This document shows, piece after piece, positions 6,825 through 11,037 of a stretch of 11,037 nucleotides of DNA. Under the pieces are notes generated by a model, which saw nothing but the letters and a program-made list of their open reading frames with translations, was not told where the DNA came from and searched no databases. The DNA is from an uncultured cyanobacterium (GTDB lineage Bacteria > Cyanobacteriota > Cyanobacteriia > Phormidesmidales > Phormidesmidaceae), in NCBI GenBank assembly GCA_938029995.1, contig CALHGI010000703.1, positions 1 to 11,037 of the forward strand, given 5' to 3'. A program made the position numbers and the translations under genes. The stretch's first letter is position 1; the number at the start of each line of letters is the position of its first letter.

Positions 6825-7787
6825 CTAAATCAAGCCCGTCTGTTCCGAAAGCCCCAACATAATGTTCATATTCTGGACGGCAGCGCCTGAGGCCCCTTTA
6901 CCCAAGTTATCTAGCCGCGCGGCCACCAGAGCTTCGTGGGTGTCGTCATTGGCAAAAACAAATAGCTGAACTTGATTGGTTCCATTAGCAGCTTTGGTAT
7001 CTAGGAATTTGCGATCGCGCAGGGCCTCCCCATCCCCCAAAGCATTAACCTGCACAAAGGGCTCCCCAGCATAGTAGTCGGCCAGCACATCCCATAGCTG
7101 CTGCCCCGTGGGCGGCTTGTCCAAGGTCCACAGGGGCAAAGGAATCTGTACCAGCATGCCCTGCTCAAAAGCCCCCACCGCCGGTAAAAATAACGGCGCA
7201 TGGGCCAGCCCCGAATAGCGGTGCATCTCCTCCACATGCTTGTGGCCAAAGGTAAGACCGTACACCCCATAGGGATAGGGCGGTTCCTCGGCCCCACCAT
7301 ACTCACCATAAACCTCCATCAGCTTGCGGCCCCCGCCGGAATAGCCAGAAATGGCATTAATCGTCACCGGAAAGCTAGCCGGAATCACCCCGGACGCCAC
7401 CAAGGGCTTCATCGCCGCCAAAAATCCGGTGGGATAACAGCCCGGATTACTCACCCGGCTAGCCTGGGCAATGGCCTCCCGTTGCCCAGGGGCCAGCTCT
7501 GGAAAACCATAGGCCCAAGCTGGATCGGTGCGATGGGCCGTACTAGCATCCAAAATTTTAACCGTGGAACTGGTCACCAAACCCACCACCTCACGGGCTG
7601 CCCCATCGGGCAAACAAAGAATTGCCACATCCACCGAATCCATGAGCCTGGCCCGCTCCGCCACATCCTTGCGCTTAGCCGGATCAATACTCACAACGGT
7701 GACATCCTCGCGTTGAGCCAGACGGGAATAGATCTGCAAACCGGTTGTACCGGCTTCACCATCAATAAAAACCCTGGGCTGAACCAT
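6825..7787 (-). CDS. argC: N-acetyl-gamma-glutamyl-phosphate reductase, short (type 2) form
   Basis: Catalyses the NADPH-dependent reduction of N-acetylglutamyl-5-phosphate to N-acetylglutamate 5-semialdehyde, the third step of arginine synthesis, in the cytoplasm. The protein has 320 residues from the ATG at 7787. This start is chosen because AGGAG sits 5 bases upstream and the nucleotide-binding segment VFIDGEAGTTGLQ begins at residue 6; an upstream TTG at 7850 would add 21 residues overlapping the promoter. The catalytic Cys is in SNPGCYPTGF (Cys117), and GHKHVEEM (181-188) supplies the likely general-base His. Length and the GEAGTTG loop match the short ArgC class known from Pseudomonas and rhizobia, whereas the usual cyanobacterial enzyme is the longer form of about 350 residues with a GASGYGG-type loop. 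It stands alone, with no other arg gene in the window, and is divergent from the kinase gene. Confidence 0.93.
   Translation of the reverse strand: MVQPRVFIDGEAGTTGLQIYSRLAQREDVTVVSIDPAKRKDVAERARLMDSVDVAILCLPDGAAREVVGLVTSSTVKILDASTAHRTDPAWAYGFPELAPGQREAIAQASRVSNPGCYPTGFLAAMKPLVASGVIPASFPVTINAISGYSGGGRKLMEVYGEYGGAEEPPYPYGVYGLTFGHKHVEEMHRYSGLAHAPLFLPAVGAFEQGMLVQIPLPLWTLDKPPTGQQLWDVLADYYAGEPFVQVNALGDGEALRDRKFLDTKAANGTNQVQLFVFANDDTHEALVAARLDNLGKGASGAAVQNMNIMLGLSEQTGLI
7011..7018. repeat. HIP1 octamer GCGATCGC
   Basis: Exact copy within argC, overlapping the codons for ALRDRK. Its presence suggests that this gene, even if acquired, has long been resident in the cyanobacterial genome. Confidence 0.9.
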
Positions 7788-7792
7788 GACAA

Positions 7793-7797
7793 CTCCT
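7793..7797 (-). promoter_or_regulatory. Ribosome binding site of argC
   Basis: AGGAG on the minus strand, 5 bases before the ATG at 7787. It decides the start over the upstream TTG and is the clearest ribosome site in the window. Confidence 0.85.
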
Positions 7798-7821
7798 GTG
7801 AATCCCGCAACACTGGATGTC

Positions 7822-7850
7822 ATTCTAAACCCGCTACCCCAGCTATTCAA
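7822..7850 (-). promoter_or_regulatory. Sigma70-like promoter of argC
   Basis: On the minus strand TTGAAT (7850-7845), a 17-base spacer and TAGAAT (7827-7822). The RNA would start near 7815 and give a leader of about 28 bases with the AGGAG site well placed. No obvious operator palindrome is seen in this 107-base divergent region. Confidence 0.6.
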
Positions 7851-7894
7851 TCGGGCATTCTGATGGATAACATGCGATAACTCTCAACAGGTCA

Positions 7895-9382
7895 ATGGTT
7901 TCTCCCAACGCTCTACAAAAAACGACGCCCCGGCTTCGCAATCGCTACAGTGTTCAAACAACCCTAGGGGCACGGCTGGGACGGAGAACACTATTGGGCT
8001 TCGACCACAGCAACAACAGTCCAGTGGTCATCAAATATTTATGTTTTGACGATCCGCTTCAGCCCAACGACACTAAGCGCTTTCAAGAAGAGATTGCGGT
8101 TTTAAAAGTCTTAGATCATCCCGCTATTCCAGCCTATATAGATAGCTTTGACATCAATCAGCATGGCTACAGTGGCCTGATGTTGGTGCAAAACTACATT
8201 GAAGGCCAATCTCTCTACTCCTTGATTCACGAACAAAAACCGTTTAGCGAATCGGATGTGCGCCATCTGGCCCGCCACGTCTTGGACATCCTGGACTACC
8301 TGCACAGCCAACAGCCCTCCATCATCCACCGCGACATCAAACCCAGCAGCTTGGTGCTCACCCCTGGCACCAGCTCTAGCCTGGGAAAGGTCTACCTAGT
8401 AGACTTTGGCCTAGTCCAACGGGCCCAGGAACCCCAGACAGTGGCCGATGAACCCATCTTGATTTCAGGCACACCGGGCTATCGTCCACCGGAACAGTTA
8501 GGGGACCGGGCGGTAGCCGCCACGGACCTGTATAGCCTGGGGGCGACCCTGGTGCATGTGGCCACGGGCCAACATCCCAACACATTGCCCCAACGAGGAC
8601 TACGCATTTTATTTGGCCAAGAGCTGGGACACATGAGCCGTCCCCTCAAGGCTTGGTTACGCTGGTTGACCCAACCCAAACAACATAAACGCCCCATCTC
8701 AGCCCAGGCGGCCCTCCAAGGCTTAGAGCAAGCAGATGAAATCTTTAGCCCGACCCACCGCCTATCCCTTATCAGCCTGAGTCAACGCTTCCAGCGAGCT
8801 ATCCTAGAACGAATGGCCCCGGCGAATACCGACCTCAAGATTCTGGAATATAGCCAAACCTTGGAAGTGATTTTTCCACCCCTGGGCTGGCGAAACGTTC
8901 GCTTTGGGTTGGCCCTAGGTAAAACCCTACTGGGCGGACTGAGCATAGGACTCAGCTGCCTGGGGTGCCTGCACCTATGGCCCCAGCTCACGGGCTTTTG
9001 GCAACATCTATTGGCCATCATTATTGGGTTGGGATGGATTCAGCTGAGCCTGAGGGTCAGTTACCAAGGCTTTAAAGCGGTCCTGACCTCGCTCTTTCAA
9101 CAGATGAGCATTCAATTATTGCCGGATATTATTCTGCTGGGCTATCGGTTTCCCTGCCGTCCCGTGCGCTATGAAATCAACACCTACAAACAGGATATTC
9201 AAGACATTGATCTCCAACCGGGGAGTTCCACCATCACCTTTCACCTGGGCCATAACCGCACCGTCATCGGCAAGGTAAAGTACAGTTTCTCAGCCCAGTC
9301 CCTGGGGATAAGCAAATCAGAAATTAGATGGATCAACGATATTTTGCAACTGTGGCTGAAGCAGAGGGTGACTTCCACATAG
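7895..9382 (+). CDS. Hanks-type Ser/Thr protein kinase-like membrane protein with degenerate ATP loop
   Basis: A 495-residue protein. The kinase fold covers about residues 18-280: VVIK (Lys47), a helix-C Glu near 65-66, IIHRDIKPSSLVL (HRD 145-147, Lys149), VDFG (169-172), GTPGYRPPEQ (192-201), DLYSLGAT (211-218) and a conserved Arg266. Two positions are unusual. The glycine loop reads LGARLGRRTLLG (24-35), where cyanobacterial kinases usually have LGxGGFGxTYLA, so the second and third loop glycines are Arg27 and Arg30. The metal-binding Asn of the catalytic loop is Ser152. Hydrophobic segments at about 338-360 and 368-387 predict two membrane helices, followed by a soluble tail of about 100 residues that I do not recognise. 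The kinase part is thus cytoplasmic and membrane-tethered. It may be a weak kinase or a pseudokinase. The ATG at 7895 has only a weak AGG upstream. Divergent from argC; followed 82 bases later by the gene at 9465 on the same strand. Confidence 0.88.
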   Translation: MVSPNALQKTTPRLRNRYSVQTTLGARLGRRTLLGFDHSNNSPVVIKYLCFDDPLQPNDTKRFQEEIAVLKVLDHPAIPAYIDSFDINQHGYSGLMLVQNYIEGQSLYSLIHEQKPFSESDVRHLARHVLDILDYLHSQQPSIIHRDIKPSSLVLTPGTSSSLGKVYLVDFGLVQRAQEPQTVADEPILISGTPGYRPPEQLGDRAVAATDLYSLGATLVHVATGQHPNTLPQRGLRILFGQELGHMSRPLKAWLRWLTQPKQHKRPISAQAALQGLEQADEIFSPTHRLSLISLSQRFQRAILERMAPANTDLKILEYSQTLEVIFPPLGWRNVRFGLALGKTLLGGLSIGLSCLGCLHLWPQLTGFWQHLLAIIIGLGWIQLSLRVSYQGFKAVLTSLFQQMSIQLLPDIILLGYRFPCRPVRYEINTYKQDIQDIDLQPGSSTITFHLGHNRTVIGKVKYSFSAQSLGISKSEIRWINDILQLWLKQRVTST

Positions 9383-9464
9383 GCCCGGCCGCTGGCATGG
9401 GCCCGCCCAGCCGCTTGCTATAGTTGACACACTAGAACGTATTGCCCCCTAACGCCCTGGCCCC

Positions 9465-9944
9465 ATGCCCCAGTTTGCAACTGCCCAGGATCAGCGCTAT
9501 GCCCAAGCGCTGATGCAGCCTGCCCTAATTCGCATTATCGACAATATCCGTAAGCAGCTAGAGGGCTCTGACTGGAAGGGGTCCTATCGGGATGACATGC
9601 TCTGGCCCCCCGACGCCACGGCTGAGCAAAAACAGCAGTACCTAGCGATCCAGGAAATGCTGGAAACCGCCACACCGGAAGAGCATGACCAACTGCAAGC
9701 CACCCTGTCCCAGCTGCCGTCTCCAGATCACCGCTACACCCTGTGCCTAAAAAAGCAGGATCAACAGCAGGAAATCGATGTTTGGCAGCTGTGCTATCGG
9801 CTGTGCAATACAGAGGACACCAGTGAGGGAGCAATCGCCATAGACCCCCGTTTGTTGGATCTAGAGCTGGGCGATATCGACTGGATTGCCTTGGATCAAA
9901 AGGCACAACGGGTGGTCAAAGGCGCATTTCAAGACCTCGACTAG
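9465..9944 (+). CDS. Conserved-looking protein of unknown function
   Basis: A 159-residue, acidic, soluble protein with no signal peptide and no membrane segment. It opens with a helical part (about 8-35, YAQALMQPALIRIIDNIRKQ), has a WKGSY...WPP segment (37-49), a Gln/Glu-rich helical stretch (50-85), and ends with a segment of the type DIDWIALDQKAQRVVKGAF (about 137-155), which resembles C-terminal motifs I associate with cyanobacterial hypothetical proteins. I cannot name a family. No ribosome site precedes the ATG, which is common in cyanobacteria. It lies 82 bases after the kinase gene in the same direction and may share its transcript; its 3' end faces the channel gene with only 20 bases between stop codons. 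Confidence 0.7.
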   Translation: MPQFATAQDQRYAQALMQPALIRIIDNIRKQLEGSDWKGSYRDDMLWPPDATAEQKQQYLAIQEMLETATPEEHDQLQATLSQLPSPDHRYTLCLKKQDQQQEIDVWQLCYRLCNTEDTSEGAIAIDPRLLDLELGDIDWIALDQKAQRVVKGAFQDLD

Positions 9945-9964
9945 TGGTCTGTTAACGCTAAGAC

Positions 9965-10771
9965 TTAGGGACGCTTCGGCGACGATGGCTCGGGCAACTG
10001 GGTGCCACAGCACCGACAATACACCGCATCCGCTTCATGGCTGGACAGGCCACAGTCTTCGCAGCGAATCGTCGTCACCGACTGAATGCGGTTAATGTTT
10101 TGGATCAAGCTGCCTAGCTGGCTGGGAATCAGAGCAATGCCGGTCAAAATCATCATCACCGTTAATGTCCGTCCCGCCTCGGAAACGGGGGTAACATCGC
10201 CATAGCCAACGGTGGTCATGGTAACCACGGCAAAATACATGGCATCCAGGAACGTACCAAACACCTGGGGGGCAATGGGATGCTCCACCTGATAAATAGC
10301 TCCTGAATAGATAAAAACAATGGAAAACAGGGTGAAAACGATGCGGGCAATGATCAGCCCCTCGCGGCCCAACCATCGCTCCTCCGACAGGAATCGGGCC
10401 AGCTTGAGAATGCGCAACCAGCGAATCAGCCGCAAAGATCGGGTGTCAAACACGCCGACCAACACGGGCAAAATAGCCACCAAATCCACTAGGGCATAGG
10501 GGCTAATGGCATAGCGAAGAGGCCGCTCAGCCGCCCACAGGCGCACAACGTACTCAAGGACAAACGCGCCTAGGATCAGCCGGTCCAGCACCGCCAAAAC
10601 GGCTCTGACCACCGGGGACAGGGGATAGGTATCTGCCACAAATAAACTGGCTGAGATCAAAATGAGGGCTGCGATCGCAATATTCACCCCCAGCCCCACA
10701 CCGGTGGCAGCCTCCTCCAACTCAGCCCGTACCCGCTGCCGCAGAGTCGTTTCAGATTTCTCAGGCACCAT
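9965..10771 (-). CDS. Six-helix voltage-gated K+ channel with C-terminal zinc ribbon
   Basis: A 268-residue membrane protein (269 if the ATG at 10774 is used; ATG codons at 10774 and 10771 are adjacent and neither has a clear ribosome site). In the longer numbering, predicted S1 is about 30-48, S2 58-80, S3 91-108, and S4 is RSLRLIRWLRILKLAR (112-127), with a basic residue every third position, the signature of a voltage sensor. S5 is about 140-160, the pore helix precedes the K+ selectivity filter TVGYGD (188-193), and S6 is about 203-226. It therefore conducts K+ across the membrane as a tetramer, gated by voltage. The cytoplasmic C-terminus carries CEDC (238-241) and CRCC (253-256), a likely zinc ribbon. 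It resembles in plan the cyanobacterial channel SynK, but identity with it is not shown. Divergent from sipA, convergent with the gene ending at 9944. Confidence 0.92.
   Translation of the reverse strand: MVPEKSETTLRQRVRAELEEAATGVGLGVNIAIAALILISASLFVADTYPLSPVVRAVLAVLDRLILGAFVLEYVVRLWAAERPLRYAISPYALVDLVAILPVLVGVFDTRSLRLIRWLRILKLARFLSEERWLGREGLIIARIVFTLFSIVFIYSGAIYQVEHPIAPQVFGTFLDAMYFAVVTMTTVGYGDVTPVSEAGRTLTVMMILTGIALIPSQLGSLIQNINRIQSVTTIRCEDCGLSSHEADAVYCRCCGTQLPEPSSPKRP
10671..10678. repeat. HIP1 octamer GCGATCGC
   Basis: Exact copy inside the channel gene, in codons for the first membrane helix. Confidence 0.9.
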
Positions 10772-10884
10772 CATGCATTTGAATATCCATCCTGATGAGT
10801 TTTACACGCCGGAGTTGACGCTGGTTCATCCAGCCCCCAAACTCAAATTTAAGCGCCCTATGCTCGTAACCATACAGTTCTCCC

Positions 10885-11037
10885 ATGGCCGACAAACTTT
10901 TTGCAGTAGGCGACATTGTCACCGTCACCACCCAACCCCCATACCTCAAGACCGCCGACCCCATGCCCATGCTGCGCCCACCGGATCTAGTCACCCTGGG
11001 CGAGCAAGGCACCATCCTCGAACAAAAACTGGGCGGT
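10885..11037 (+). CDS. sipA: SipA (DUF3148), NblS-interacting regulator, first 51 residues (partial)
   Basis: The frame is open from the ATG at 10885 to the right edge. The translation begins MADKLFAVGDIVTVTTQPPY and continues with LKTADPMPMLRPPDLVTLGE (21-40) and QGTI, the pattern of the small cyanobacterial DUF3148 proteins of about 75-85 residues, so about two thirds of the protein is present. SipA is known to bind the ATP-binding domain of the sensor kinase NblS (Hik33) and change its activity, linking it to light and nutrient stress control. The fold is a small beta barrel, with the early VGD strand and the GEQGTI strand visible. It is divergent from the K+ channel gene across 110 bases. 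No kinase gene of the NblS type is in the window. Confidence 0.85.
   Translation, partial: MADKLFAVGDIVTVTTQPPYLKTADPMPMLRPPDLVTLGEQGTILEQKLGG

Noticed and set aside
7788..7850. N-terminal extension of ArgC from a TTG at 7850
   Set aside because: It would cover the likely promoter, while the ATG at 7787 has a good AGGAG site and gives the family's usual N-terminus.
7200..7880. 226-codon plus-strand open frame opposite argC
   Set aside because: It is antisense to a clear argC gene and has no recognisable domain; a shadow of codon bias.
9391..9411. GC-rich inverted repeat GCTGG/CCAGC after the kinase gene as a terminator
   Set aside because: Only five base pairs around an 11-base loop and no T-tract follows.
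9424..9429. TTGACA as -35 box for the gene at 9465
   Set aside because: The bases 17 downstream (CCCTAA) are not a credible -10 box and would leave almost no leader.

Overview
The window looks like chromosomal DNA from a cyanobacterium. Five copies of the cyanobacterial octamer GCGATCGC (HIP1) lie inside genes. The last gene begins a SipA (DUF3148) protein, a family tied to the cyanobacterial kinase NblS/Hik33. A DUF1350 protein and a Hanks-type kinase with a membrane-bound C-terminal part are also typical of this phylum. The species cannot be named from the sequence alone. No tRNA, rRNA, CRISPR array, insertion sequence or phage gene was seen.

Layout: (1) 1-376, minus strand: N-terminal part of a CBS-pair protein that runs off the left edge. 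(2) 377-893: about 520 bases with no convincing gene. (3) 894-5087, minus: a 1397-residue SNF2-family ATPase with a long helical N-terminal region. (4) 5213-6217, minus: a DUF1350 alpha/beta-hydrolase-like protein whose nucleophile elbow has Gly instead of Ser. (5) 6218-6824: about 600 bases without a credible protein gene. On the plus strand it holds a sigma70-like promoter, a dense run of short hairpins, a strong intrinsic terminator and a second, related terminator 99 bases further on. This is best read as an unrecognised structured small RNA and is the most interesting part of the window. (6) 6825-7787, minus: a short-type ArgC. (7) 7895-9382, plus: a Ser/Thr kinase-like membrane protein with a degenerate ATP-binding loop. 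(8) 9465-9944, plus: a conserved-looking protein of unknown function. (9) 9965-10771, minus: a voltage-gated K+ channel with a C-terminal zinc ribbon. (10) 10885 to the right edge, plus: the start of sipA.

The genes do not form one operon or one pathway. Most have their own promoter space, neighbours are often divergent or convergent, and the functions (chromatin/RNA-polymerase-type remodelling, arginine synthesis, signalling, ion transport, NblS control) are housekeeping or regulatory. I do not see a defence island or biosynthetic cluster. The novelty candidates are the structured RNA locus and three proteins with changed catalytic motifs or unusual domain make-up.
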